Source: Flavobacterium sp. LHD-85 (lineage in GTDB: Bacteria; Bacteroidota; Bacteroidia; Flavobacteriales; Flavobacteriaceae). From it: a DNA stretch of 64,000 bases. Below the pieces are notes generated by a model, which was not told the origin of the DNA, searched no databases, and saw only the letters and a list, made by a program, of their open reading frames with translations. Shown here one piece after another: positions 49,997-59,233 of the stretch. A program made the position numbers and the translations under genes. Numbering within the stretch: the stretch's first letter is position 1; every line of letters begins with the position of its first letter. The stretch spans positions 930,001-994,000 of the forward strand of contig NZ_JAVFVR010000001.1 of assembly GCF_030929595.1 (NCBI RefSeq). Direction: 5' to 3'.

Positions 49997-52774
49997 ATGG
50001 ATAGGTTTTCATTTTTAAACGCAGCGCATACTGAGTTTTTTGCACAATTATACGATCAATATTTAGTTAACCCAGACAGCGTTGAGCCTAGCTGGAGAAG
50101 TTTCTTTCAAGGTTTTGACTTTGGGCAAACGACTTATAATGACGAAAATCCGGTGCAAACGATCGTTGAGTACGTGACTAGCGATAACACAGATTACAGT
50201 CAGATTTCTGAAAAACTAAAGAAAGAATTTAACGTTCTTAAATTAATTGACGGATACCGTACGCGCGGGCATTTATTCACGAAAACAAATCCTGTTCGTG
50301 ACCGTAGAACTTCATCTCCAACTTTGGATATTGAAAACTTCGGATTATCTACAGCAGACCTTTCAACTGTTTTTGATGCTGCTCAAACTATCGGAATGGC
50401 GCCTTCTTCTTTGCAAGATATCGTAAATCGCCTAAAAGCTATTTACTGTCAGCATATCGGTATTGAGTACATGTACATTAGAAATCCTAATGTAGTAAAA
50501 TGGATTCAAGACAAATTGGCTGTAAATACAAATCAGCCTAACTTCTCTTCTGACGAAAAGAAAACAATCTTAAATAAATTAAACGAAGCTGTTTCTTTTG
50601 AGAATTTCCTTCATACTAAATATGTTGGACAAAAACGTTTCTCATTAGAAGGTGGAGAATCTATCATCCCAGCTCTTGACGCTTTGATCGAGCAAGCTGC
50701 TGAAAAAGGTGTTGAACAATTCGTAATGGGAATGGCTCACCGTGGTCGTTTGAACGTTTTGGCAAACATTTTCGGAAAATCTACTCAAGACATTTTTGGT
50801 GAGTTTGACGGAAAAGATTACGATCAAGAATATTTTGACGGTGACGTAAAATACCACTTAGGTCTTACTGCTGACAGAAAAACAAGATCTGGAAAAAGCA
50901 TCAACATCAACTTAGCACCAAACCCTTCTCACTTAGAGACTGTTGGAGCTGTAATTGAAGGTATCACAAGAGCAAAACAAGAAAGACATTTCCCAGAAAA
51001 TATTTCAAAAGTATTGCCAATCGCTGTTCACGGTGATGCTGCTATTGCTGGTCAAGGTATTTTGTATGAAATCATTCAAATGTCTTTATTGGACGGATAC
51101 AAAACTGGTGGAACAATTCATATTGTAATCAACAACCAAGTTGGATTTACAACTAACTACTTAGACGCTCGTTCTTCTACTTACTGTACAGACGTTGCCA
51201 AAGTAACGCTTTCTCCAGTATTGCACGTAAATGCTGACGATGCTGAAGCTGTTGTTCATGCAGTATCTTTTGCATTAGATTACAGAATGCAGTTTGGACG
51301 TGACGTATTTATCGACTTATTAGGATATAGAAAATACGGACACAACGAAGGTGATGAGCCACGTTTTACGCAGCCTGTTTTATATAAAATCATTGCTAAA
51401 CATAAAAACCCAAGAGACATCTACGCAGAGAAATTACTTTCTGACGGCGTAATTGATGCTTCTTATGTTAATGCTTTAGAAAAACAATACAAATCTCAAT
51501 TGGAGGAGAACTTAGAAGCTTCTCGTAAAAAAGATTTGACTATCATTACTCCATTCATGAAAAACGAATGGGAAGGTTTTGTTCAAGTTACTGACACGCA
51601 AATGCTTCAAAAAGTTGATACTTCTTATCCAAAAGAAAAATTAACTCAGATTGCAAATGCTATTTCTAATTTACCTGAAGACAAAAAATTCATCAGTAAA
51701 ATTCAAAAATTAATCAACGACAGAAAAACCATGTTCTTCGAAACTAATCTTTTAGATTGGGGTATGGCAGAACATTTAGCATACGGATCTTTATTACAAG
51801 AAGGTTTTGATGTTCGTATTTCTGGACAAGACGTAGAAAGAGGAACTTTCTCTCACCGTCATGCTGTAGTTAAAGTTGAAGATTCTGAAGAAGAAGTAAT
51901 CTTAATCAACAGCCTTGAAGACAAAAAAGGAAACTTTAATGTTTACAACTCTCACTTATCTGAGTACGGAGTTTTAGGTTTTGATTACGGATATGCATTA
52001 GCAAGCCCAAAAGCTTTAACAATCTGGGAAGCACAATTTGGAGATTTCTCTAACGGAGCTCAAATTATGATTGACCAATACATTTCTTGTGGAGAAGATA
52101 AATGGAACAACCAAAACGGTATCGTTCTTTTATTACCTCACGGATACGAAGGACAAGGTGCTGAGCACTCTTCTGCAAGAATGGAGCGTTACTTACAGCT
52201 TTGTGCAAGACATAATATGTATGTTGCAGACTGTACAACACCTGCTAACTTCTTCCACTTATTGAGAAGACAATTGAAAACGAATTTCCGTAAACCATTG
52301 GTTGTATTTACTCCAAAAAGTTTACTTCGTGACCCAAGATGTGTATCTCCAGTAGAAGATTTAGTAAACGGAAGTTTCCAAGAAACAATTGATGATACTA
52401 CAGTAAACAAAAAAGATGTTAAAACATTAGTTTTCGTTACTGGTAAATTCTACTATGATATTACTGCAGAAAGAGAAAACAACGGAAGAAAAGACGTTGC
52501 AGTTGTTCGTATCGAGCAATTATTCCCTTTCCCAGTTGAGCAGATTAAAGAAATCATTGCAAAATATCCAAATGCTGATGATTATGTTTGGGCACAAGAA
52601 GAACCTAAAAACATGGGAGCTTACAGCTTTATGTTAATGAACTTTGATCTTGTAAAATGGAGATTGGCTTCATTAAAAGCATACTCTGCTCCTGCATCTG
52701 GAAGTTATACACGTGCTAAACGCCGTCACGCAGATGCAATTAGAATGGTATTCGATAAAAACTTATTTAGATAA
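49997..52774 (+). CDS. sucA: 2-oxoglutarate dehydrogenase E1 component
   Basis: The 925-residue protein is a full-length thiamine-diphosphate-dependent E1. It has the N-terminal AHTEFFAQLYDQYLVNPDSV segment, the active-site GMAHRGRLNVL, the cofactor region HGDAAIAGQGILYE with VINNQVGFTTN, and the transketolase-like C-terminal half (GYEGQGAEHSSARMERYLQL). It decarboxylates 2-oxoglutarate and passes the succinyl group to the E2 lipoyl domain in the TCA cycle. sucB follows after 96 bp; the gap holds a palindromic hairpin that may separate expression levels. Confidence 0.97.
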   Translation: MDRFSFLNAAHTEFFAQLYDQYLVNPDSVEPSWRSFFQGFDFGQTTYNDENPVQTIVEYVTSDNTDYSQISEKLKKEFNVLKLIDGYRTRGHLFTKTNPVRDRRTSSPTLDIENFGLSTADLSTVFDAAQTIGMAPSSLQDIVNRLKAIYCQHIGIEYMYIRNPNVVKWIQDKLAVNTNQPNFSSDEKKTILNKLNEAVSFENFLHTKYVGQKRFSLEGGESIIPALDALIEQAAEKGVEQFVMGMAHRGRLNVLANIFGKSTQDIFGEFDGKDYDQEYFDGDVKYHLGLTADRKTRSGKSININLAPNPSHLETVGAVIEGITRAKQERHFPENISKVLPIAVHGDAAIAGQGILYEIIQMSLLDGYKTGGTIHIVINNQVGFTTNYLDARSSTYCTDVAKVTLSPVLHVNADDAEAVVHAVSFALDYRMQFGRDVFIDLLGYRKYGHNEGDEPRFTQPVLYKIIAKHKNPRDIYAEKLLSDGVIDASYVNALEKQYKSQLEENLEASRKKDLTIITPFMKNEWEGFVQVTDTQMLQKVDTSYPKEKLTQIANAISNLPEDKKFISKIQKLINDRKTMFFETNLLDWGMAEHLAYGSLLQEGFDVRISGQDVERGTFSHRHAVVKVEDSEEEVILINSLEDKKGNFNVYNSHLSEYGVLGFDYGYALASPKALTIWEAQFGDFSNGAQIMIDQYISCGEDKWNNQNGIVLLLPHGYEGQGAEHSSARMERYLQLCARHNMYVADCTTPANFFHLLRRQLKTNFRKPLVVFTPKSLLRDPRCVSPVEDLVNGSFQETIDDTTVNKKDVKTLVFVTGKFYYDITAERENNGRKDVAVVRIEQLFPFPVEQIKEIIAKYPNADDYVWAQEEPKNMGAYSFMLMNFDLVKWRLASLKAYSAPASGSYTRAKRRHADAIRMVFDKNLFR

Positions 52775-52787
52775 TTAAAAAATAATT

Positions 52788-52845
52788 GTTTCAAGTTTCA
52801 TGTTTCGGTTTCAAGTGCAACAACTTGAAACTTGAAACTTGAAAC
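52788..52845. repeat. Palindromic repeat, GTTTCAAG type, between sucA and sucB
   Basis: GTTTCAAGTTTCATGTTTC (from 52788) through GGTTTCAAGT opposes ACTTGAAACTTGAAACTTGA (52823-52842) and GAAAC. The mRNA can form a long hairpin just before the sucB start. It has no T-run, so it is not a simple terminator. Confidence 0.7.
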
Positions 52846-52870
52846 CATAAAAACCTTAAACAAAAACAAG

Positions 52871-54115
52871 ATGATTTTAGAAATGAAAGTCCCATCACCA
52901 GGGGAATCAATAAAAGAAGTTGAAATTGCAACTTGGTTAGTAAAAGACGGAGATTATGTAGAGAAAGATCAGGCTATTGCTGAAGTTGATTCAGATAAAG
53001 CTACTCTTGAATTGCCTGCTGAAATGAGCGGTGTAATTACACTAAAAGCTGAAGAAGGTGATACAGTTGCAGTAGGTGCTGTAGTTTGTTTAATTGATAC
53101 AGATGCTGCTAAACCAGCAGGAAGTGCTCCAGCTGCACCAGCGGCAGAAGCTCCAAAAGCTGAGGCTCCTAAGGCTGAAGTAAAAGCAGAAGCTCCAAAA
53201 GCTGAGCCAGTTCAAGCTCCAGCTGCTACAAGTTATGCAGCAGGAACTCCATCTCCAGCAGCAAGAAAAATATTAGACGAAAAAAATATTGCTCCAGCTT
53301 CAGTAACAGGAACTGGTAAAGGCGGAAGAATCACTAAAGATGATGCTGTAAACGCAGTACCTTCTATGGGAACTCCAACTGGTGGAAGCCGTGGAACTGA
53401 GCGCACAAAATTATCAATGTTACGTCGTAAAGTAGCAGAAAGATTAGTTTCAGCTAAAAATGAAACTGCAATGCTTACTACTTTCAACGAAGTAAACATG
53501 ACGCCAATCAACCAAATTCGTAACGAATATAAAGATGCTTTCAAAGCTAAACATGGTGGTTTAGGTTTAGGATTTATGTCATTTTTTACAAAAGCAGTTA
53601 CAAGAGCGTTACAATTATATCCAGATGTTAACTCAATGATGGATGGTGACTACAAAATCGCTTACGATTTTGCTGATATCTCAATCGCAGTTTCTGGACC
53701 AAAAGGATTAATGGTTCCTGTTGTTCGTAATGCTGAACTTTTAACTTTCCGTGGAATTGAAGCTGAAATCAAAAGATTAGCTTTAAGAGCTCGTGATGGT
53801 CAAATTACAGTTGACGACATGACTGGAGGAACTTTCACAATCACAAATGGTGGTGTTTTCGGAAGTATGTTATCTACTCCAATCATCAACCCTCCTCAAT
53901 CAGGAATTTTAGGAATGCACAACATTATCGAGCGTCCGATTGCTGTAAACGGAAAAGTTGAAATTCACCCAATGATGTACGTTGCTCTTTCTTACGATCA
54001 CAGAATCATCGACGGACGTGAGTCTGTTGGTTTCTTAGTAGCTGTAAAAGAAGCTTTAGAAAATCCATTAGAATTATTAATGAATGGCGACGCTAAACGT
54101 GCTTTAGAGTTGTAA
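52871..54115 (+). CDS. sucB: 2-oxoglutarate dehydrogenase E2, dihydrolipoyl succinyltransferase
   Basis: The 414-residue protein has an N-terminal lipoyl domain with the modified lysine in [12 protein letters not shown], then an Ala/Pro/Lys-rich linker of repeated APKAE units. A peripheral-subunit-binding domain ([13 protein letters not shown]) and the catalytic domain with SYDHRIIDG near the end follow. It transfers succinyl from E1 to CoA in the TCA complex. The ATG at 52871 is chosen because [13 protein letters not shown] is the family start; the open frame before it lies in the palindromic repeat. A strong terminator follows. Confidence 0.96.
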   Translation: MILEMKVPSPGESIKEVEIATWLVKDGDYVEKDQAIAEVDSDKATLELPAEMSGVITLKAEEGDTVAVGAVVCLIDTDAAKPAGSAPAAPAAEAPKAEAPKAEVKAEAPKAEPVQAPAATSYAAGTPSPAARKILDEKNIAPASVTGTGKGGRITKDDAVNAVPSMGTPTGGSRGTERTKLSMLRRKVAERLVSAKNETAMLTTFNEVNMTPINQIRNEYKDAFKAKHGGLGLGFMSFFTKAVTRALQLYPDVNSMMDGDYKIAYDFADISIAVSGPKGLMVPVVRNAELLTFRGIEAEIKRLALRARDGQITVDDMTGGTFTITNGGVFGSMLSTPIINPPQSGILGMHNIIERPIAVNGKVEIHPMMYVALSYDHRIIDGRESVGFLVAVKEALENPLELLMNGDAKRALEL

Positions 54116-54143
54116 TTTTTAAGTAATTTTCGATAATACAAAG

Positions 54144-54175
54144 GCCTGTTCTTTCATTAGAACAGGCTTTTTTTT
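54144..54175 (+). terminator. Intrinsic terminator after sucB
   Basis: GCCTGTTCT (54144-54152) pairs with AGAACAGGC (54159-54167) around a six-base loop, followed by a run of eight T. Confidence 0.92.
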
Positions 54176-54275
54176 GCTTAAAATTAGCTTAAGATTGTCT
54201 TAAGATGTTAATTTTTTAAATAAATGAAAATTTTAACCTCGAAAAACTATTTAATTTAGAATAAATAAGAATAAC

Positions 54276-54306
54276 TTGTTTAGTTGCTGTCCAACAATTA
54301 AATTTG
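54276..54306 (+). promoter_or_regulatory. Bacteroidota promoter for the TonB receptor operon
   Basis: TTG at 54276-54278 and TAAATTTG at 54299-54306 are separated by 20 bases, a good match to the -33/-7 arrangement of this phylum. The ATG follows at 54334. No confident Fur box was recognised. Confidence 0.65.
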
Positions 54307-54333
54307 CACTATCAAAATTAATTCTAAATAAAA

Positions 54334-56787
54334 ATGAAATTAAAATTTACGATTTCGCTCTTAACTTTTTGTTTTTTCTTATTGATTGGAAATACAATTA
54401 CGGCACAAGAAAAAGCAACTATAAAAGGAAAAATATCTTTAAATAATAATGAATCTCCTGAAGGGATTTCTTTAGCATTAAAAGGCACGAGGTTTGGAAC
54501 AACTACCGATGAAGAAGGTAATTACAAAATAAAAAATGTTAAGCCAGGAACATACACATTAAAAGTTTCGGCTGTTGGCTATAATGCATCAGAAAAAAAG
54601 ATTACCATTACCGAAGGACAAGAATTAACTGAAAATTTCAATCTTACTTCAAATTCAGAAGAATTAACAGAAGTAGTTGTAAACGGTCGTAAAAATAGTT
54701 TCGTACGTAAAGACAACCAACAAGTTTCAAGATTACCTCTTAAAAACCTTGAAAACCCACAAGTTTATACCACAATTACTGGAGGAGTTCTAAAAGAACA
54801 AGTAGTAACAACATTTGATGACGCTTTAAAAAATGCACCTGGTGTTACACAACTTTGGGCTTCAACTGGCCGTGGAGGAGATGGAGCAAGTTACTACTCA
54901 CTAAGAGGATTTCCTGTTCAAGCAACTATTGTAAATGGTGTGCCAGGTTTAACAAACGGTAGTTTAGATCCCGCAAATATTGACAGAGTTGAAATTATTA
55001 AAGGACCTTCTGGAACCTTATTCGGAAGTAGCTTGATTTCATATGGGGGATTAATTAATACCACTACAAAAAGACCTTACAAAGGGTTTGGCGGAGAAGT
55101 AAACTATACAGCCGGAAGCTACGGACTAAACCGTGCAACTGTTGATCTTAACACTTCGCTAAACGACAAAAAAACACTTAACTTCAGAGTTAACTCAGCA
55201 TACAATAAACAAGAAAGTTTTCAAGATGCTGGTTTTATAGAATCATTTTTTGTAGCGCCATCGCTATCTTATGAAGTGAATGATAGATTATCATTCTTAG
55301 TAAATACAGAATTCATGAGTAATGAAACAACAAACCCAACCATGTTGTTTTTAGACAGAGCAAATCCGTTACGAGTTCATAATATTGCTGAATTAAAATA
55401 CGATAACAATCGTTCTTATACAAGCAACGAATTAACAATCAAAACGCCTTCTTACAATATTCAGGCGCAAATGAATTATAAGCTTTCTAGTCAATGGACT
55501 TCTCAGACTATTTTCTCTACAAGTAATGCTAAGTCAACCGGTAATTATGCATATCTATACGAAGGAACTAGCAATAAGGCATTTTCTTCTATTAAAGAAG
55601 GTATTGTTTTGGCAAGATTTTTCAATTACCAAGACAACAAAAACACCACTTTTGACATACAACAAAACTTCGTTGGTGATTTTAAAATCGGAAATTTAAG
55701 AAACAGACTTGTTGTTGGTTTGGATTACTACAATAGAGTGGGACTTGATCGCGGTACAGGATACTTTGGAAATGGATATGTTTATATTGGTGACGATTTA
55801 GCATCTTTCAACGCAATCTTTGGCCCTTCAAATGGTGATACAGGAGATTTAACAAAAGCTGGATCTGATGCAATTGTAGGAAACGCTCCAAGAAACAACA
55901 GTAAAACAAAACAAGAAGTTTACAGCGCTTATTTCTCTGACGTAATTAACTTCACTCCTGCCCTTTCTGCAATGGTTAGTTTACGTGCAGATCGTTTTAT
56001 AAACAGTGGAGATGTTTCAACTGACGATGACAACTACAATCAGACTTCTTTATCTCCAAAATTTGGATTGGTTTACCAGCCGATCATTGATAAAGTGTCT
56101 ATTTTCGCAAACTACATGAATGGTTTTTCAAACGTAGCACCAGGCGAAAATGTAAATGGAACAGTAAGAACACCTGTAACATTTGATCCTGAACACGCTA
56201 ACCAAATAGAATTTGGTACAAAATTGAATATTTTTAAAGATAAAATTTACGCTACTTTAAGCTACTACGACATTAAAGTTTCGAATATGGTTTATAGCGT
56301 TAGACCAAATGCAACCGATGTAACAAACTTCCAAGACGGTGCGCAGCACAATAAAGGTTTTGAAGCAGAATTTATTGCTAACCCAATTACTGGTTTAAAC
56401 ATTATTCTTGGCTACAGCTATAATGATGCAACTCTAACTAAAGGAGATGCTGACTTTGTAGGGTTCAGACCAGAAAGTGCAGGAGCTTACAACTTAGCAA
56501 ACTTATGGGCAAGCTATAAATTTACTAATGGATTATTGAGAGGATTTGGTGTAGGATTTGGAGGAAATTATGTTGGAGACAACAAAATCATGAACCGATC
56601 AGTTTCAGGAACATTTACAATTCCAGAATATACTGTACTTAATTCTTCTTTGTTCTATAACACTGAAAAATTTGGAATAACACTAAAACTAAATAATATT
56701 ACAAACGAAGAAATCTATGACGGATGGTCAACAGTACATCCAAAAGATCCTAGAACTTTCGCTGCAAGTTTTACTTATAAGTTTTAA
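54334..56787 (+). CDS. TonB-dependent siderophore-type receptor
   Basis: The 817-residue outer membrane receptor has a signal peptide (ISLLTFCFFLLIGNTITA), an N-terminal carboxypeptidase-regulatory-like domain (GTTTDEEGNYKIKNVKPGTY), a plug domain (NAPGVTQLWASTGRGGDGAS, RVEIIKGPSGTLFG) and a 22-strand barrel ending FAASFTYKF. The plug resembles ferrichrome/ferric-siderophore receptors. The downstream DUF3325-like, DUF3649-like and PepSY membrane genes support iron uptake. A terminator separates it from them, so the receptor is probably made in excess. Confidence 0.93.
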   Translation: MKLKFTISLLTFCFFLLIGNTITAQEKATIKGKISLNNNESPEGISLALKGTRFGTTTDEEGNYKIKNVKPGTYTLKVSAVGYNASEKKITITEGQELTENFNLTSNSEELTEVVVNGRKNSFVRKDNQQVSRLPLKNLENPQVYTTITGGVLKEQVVTTFDDALKNAPGVTQLWASTGRGGDGASYYSLRGFPVQATIVNGVPGLTNGSLDPANIDRVEIIKGPSGTLFGSSLISYGGLINTTTKRPYKGFGGEVNYTAGSYGLNRATVDLNTSLNDKKTLNFRVNSAYNKQESFQDAGFIESFFVAPSLSYEVNDRLSFLVNTEFMSNETTNPTMLFLDRANPLRVHNIAELKYDNNRSYTSNELTIKTPSYNIQAQMNYKLSSQWTSQTIFSTSNAKSTGNYAYLYEGTSNKAFSSIKEGIVLARFFNYQDNKNTTFDIQQNFVGDFKIGNLRNRLVVGLDYYNRVGLDRGTGYFGNGYVYIGDDLASFNAIFGPSNGDTGDLTKAGSDAIVGNAPRNNSKTKQEVYSAYFSDVINFTPALSAMVSLRADRFINSGDVSTDDDNYNQTSLSPKFGLVYQPIIDKVSIFANYMNGFSNVAPGENVNGTVRTPVTFDPEHANQIEFGTKLNIFKDKIYATLSYYDIKVSNMVYSVRPNATDVTNFQDGAQHNKGFEAEFIANPITGLNIILGYSYNDATLTKGDADFVGFRPESAGAYNLANLWASYKFTNGLLRGFGVGFGGNYVGDNKIMNRSVSGTFTIPEYTVLNSSLFYNTEKFGITLKLNNITNEEIYDGWSTVHPKDPRTFAASFTYKF

Positions 56788-56800
56788 TAAAAGTCAAACA

Positions 56801-56833
56801 AAACACCTTCCTTAGTCGGAAGGTGTTTTTTAA
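56801..56833 (+). terminator. Terminator or attenuator after the TonB receptor
   Basis: AAACACCTTCC (56801-56811) pairs perfectly with GGAAGGTGTTT (56818-56828), followed by T. Genes on the same strand continue 14 bp later, so partial read-through is likely. Confidence 0.85.
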
Positions 56834-56846
56834 ATTCTAATTGATT

Positions 56847-57179
56847 ATGATTACAATTGCCAGTCTTATCGTTTTCTTAGCTTTTTACACACTGTATTAT
56901 ACTTCGAAAAGAGCAGTGTTGTCGTATGATTTAGGTTTTGAGAAATGGATGCAGAAAAATCCAAAGCAAACTAAAATCATCGGATTAATGCTTTTGCTTT
57001 CTGCTTACGCAATGTGGCTTTTTACACAATCTTTAGGCTGTGGCACTTTGATGTTTTTCATTCAGCTGATGACTGTTGGAAGTTTGATCATTATCCTTAC
57101 TCCTTTAAAAAAGATAAACAGCAAATTGCTTCTAGCACTACTAATTTTTGTTGCTGTAACTGAACTTTATTACAACTAA
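56847..57179 (+). CDS. DUF3325-like small membrane protein
   Basis: The 110-residue product has about four hydrophobic helices (ITIASLIVFLAFYTLYYTSK, GLMLLLSAYAMWLF, LMFFIQLMTVGSLIIIL, LLLALLIFVAVTELYY). Its size and position fit DUF3325 proteins, which sit with DUF3649 and PepSY proteins beside TonB siderophore receptors. The ATG at 56847 is preferred over a TTG at 56841. The role in iron uptake is inferred from context. Confidence 0.75.
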   Translation: MITIASLIVFLAFYTLYYTSKRAVLSYDLGFEKWMQKNPKQTKIIGLMLLLSAYAMWLFTQSLGCGTLMFFIQLMTVGSLIIILTPLKKINSKLLLALLIFVAVTELYYN

Positions 57180-57197
57180 AAAACCACTTTAAATTAT

Positions 57198-57497
57198 ATG
57201 CCAGCAAATCCAAAATATCTAAATCCTTCTTTTTGGCCTCGTTTTTCCAAAATTACTGCTGCAATTTTAGGAGGATACTTTGTTTCTGTTACTTTTCATT
57301 TGGCTCTTGCGGCTTGGTTTAGCCGAAAAGATATTTTAATCACAATGGCTTTCAGCGGTTTTATTCTTTGGGTAGCCTTAATGATTATTGCTTTTTTAGC
57401 CAAAAGTGGCTGGAAAATTTGGGGAGTTTATATTCTGCTAACTTTACTTTTTTGTCTTTTCATTTATCTAGGTCAAACCTATAATACGGCACAATAA
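57198..57497 (+). CDS. DUF3649-like small membrane protein
   Basis: The 99-residue product has three hydrophobic helices (ITAAILGGYFVSVTFHLALA, MAFSGFILWVALMIIAFL, IWGVYILLTLLFCLFIYLG). It matches in size and context the DUF3649 family found in siderophore uptake operons. It lies 18 bp after the DUF3325-like gene and 5 bp before the PepSY gene, a tight operon. Biochemical function is unknown. Confidence 0.75.
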   Translation: MPANPKYLNPSFWPRFSKITAAILGGYFVSVTFHLALAAWFSRKDILITMAFSGFILWVALMIIAFLAKSGWKIWGVYILLTLLFCLFIYLGQTYNTAQ

Positions 57498-57502
57498 TAT
57501 TT

Positions 57503-59053
57503 ATGAATAACCGTCATTACAATATCTATTTTCACACGCATACTGTCAGCGGAATCGTTATCAGTGTAGTTCTTTTTGTAATTTTCTTCGCTGGATCTTT
57601 TTCTTTTTTTAGAGATGAAATCATCAATTGGGAAAGAAGTGAATCTACAGCAATCACAAAAGAAATTCAATTAGATTACAATGATGCACTTCAGCATCTT
57701 GACAAAAAATATGTTTTGCACGGAAGAAATCTCACCATTTCTAAACCGTCTGTAGAAAATAGAGTTGCTGTATATATGGAAGGAACCAAAGATACATTGG
57801 CTCCAAAAAAACAGCAGGCAGGAGAGTTTTTTTATCTCGACAATAAGAACTATGAGAGCTACACTTATGAAGAATCTTATTCATTAGGAGAGCTTTTATA
57901 CCGTCTTCACTTTCTGGCACAAATTCCATATCCAGCAGGATATTATTTAGCTGGATTTACAGCTTTGTTCTTTTTATTCGCAATCATAACAGGAGTTCTG
58001 CTGCATTGGAATAAAATTGTTTCCAACTTTTATATGTTCCGTCCGAAAGAAAAACTAAAAACACTTTGGACAGATGCACACACAGCATTAGGAATGATCG
58101 GTTTACCTTTTCAATTTGTATACGCGGTTACAGGAGCATTTTTTATGATTAAACTTTTAATTGTAGCTCCAGCTGTAATGGCTTTATACAAAGGAGATCA
58201 AGATAAATTGTACAAGGAACTGGAATATACTGATCCTGATTATAAGTTTGAAAATAAAAAACTGGCAAATCCTTTTAACATTAATGAACTGGTTGCAAAA
58301 ACCAAAAAGAATTGGGCCGATTTTGAAATTACCCGTGTTTTTATCCAAAATTACGGCGATGCCAATATGCATGTTTTGGTAGAAGGCGAACTTTTAAGCC
58401 ATAAAAAATTTACAGGAATCGGAAAAGTAGTTTACAGAGTTGCTGACGGAAAAGAAATTGCTAAAAAAGACCCCATTACTCATACTAATTATTTAGACGT
58501 TGTAAAAAATGTTTTGTACAGAATACATTTTGGCGATTATGGCGGATATGCTTTAAAAATTGTAAGCTTCATTTTAGGAATTATAACCTGCTTCGTTATT
58601 ATTTCTGGAGTTATGATTTGGCTTGTTGCCCGACAAAAAAACAATATGCCAGAAAAGAAAAGACGTTTCAATGCTGCTGTTGTTCGTATTTATTTGGCAA
58701 TCTGTTTAAGTATGTATCCCATTACAGCATTGGCTTTTATCGGAAGTAAAATTTTCTATCCGTTAAGTCAGTCAAATCTGTATGCACTTTATTTTGGAGG
58801 CTGGCTAATACTTACCATCTTCTTTATCATTAAAAAGAATGATGCTTTTACCAATAAATTCTGTCTCATTTCTGGAAGTATTTTAGGATTCCTGATTCCA
58901 GTTACAAACGGAATCGTTTCTGGAAATTGGTTTTGGACTTCGTTTTTGGAGAACAAATTTCAGATTTTCTTTATCGATGTTTTCTGGATTTCCCTTGCTG
59001 GAATTTCTTTATACACAGCGTACCATTTAAAACCAAAAAAAGTCGTTTCTTAA
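57503..59053 (+). CDS. PepSY-domain membrane protein of the iron uptake operon
   Basis: The 516-residue protein has a PepSY-associated membrane layout. An N-terminal helix (TVSGIVISVVLFVIFFAGSF) carries a short HTVSG motif and the sequence FFRDEIINWE, followed by large periplasmic PepSY regions and at least five more helices. Such proteins are proposed to reduce ferric siderophores at the inner membrane. Here it directly follows the DUF3649-like gene. A strong terminator closes the operon. Confidence 0.88.
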   Translation: MNNRHYNIYFHTHTVSGIVISVVLFVIFFAGSFSFFRDEIINWERSESTAITKEIQLDYNDALQHLDKKYVLHGRNLTISKPSVENRVAVYMEGTKDTLAPKKQQAGEFFYLDNKNYESYTYEESYSLGELLYRLHFLAQIPYPAGYYLAGFTALFFLFAIITGVLLHWNKIVSNFYMFRPKEKLKTLWTDAHTALGMIGLPFQFVYAVTGAFFMIKLLIVAPAVMALYKGDQDKLYKELEYTDPDYKFENKKLANPFNINELVAKTKKNWADFEITRVFIQNYGDANMHVLVEGELLSHKKFTGIGKVVYRVADGKEIAKKDPITHTNYLDVVKNVLYRIHFGDYGGYALKIVSFILGIITCFVIISGVMIWLVARQKNNMPEKKRRFNAAVVRIYLAICLSMYPITALAFIGSKIFYPLSQSNLYALYFGGWLILTIFFIIKKNDAFTNKFCLISGSILGFLIPVTNGIVSGNWFWTSFLENKFQIFFIDVFWISLAGISLYTAYHLKPKKVVS

Positions 59054-59091
59054 TAAGAATCAGTTTTTTTGTTTAACAATACTATTTTTTT

Positions 59092-59138
59092 TAGTCCCAC
59101 ATTTCCAATAGCTATTAGATTGTGGGACTATTTTTTTT
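59092..59138 (+). terminator. Intrinsic terminator of the TonB-PepSY operon
   Basis: TAGTCCCACA (59092-59101) pairs perfectly with TGTGGGACTA (59121-59130), followed by eight T. It separates the first and second PepSY genes. Confidence 0.92.
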
Positions 59139-59233
59139 CAGCAACCACTCTTTTATTGCACTTATTCATAAATTATTTCCAATCACTTGTCCCTTATAAA
59201 TTTTGAGCATACTTTTACGCTTTTAATCAAAAA

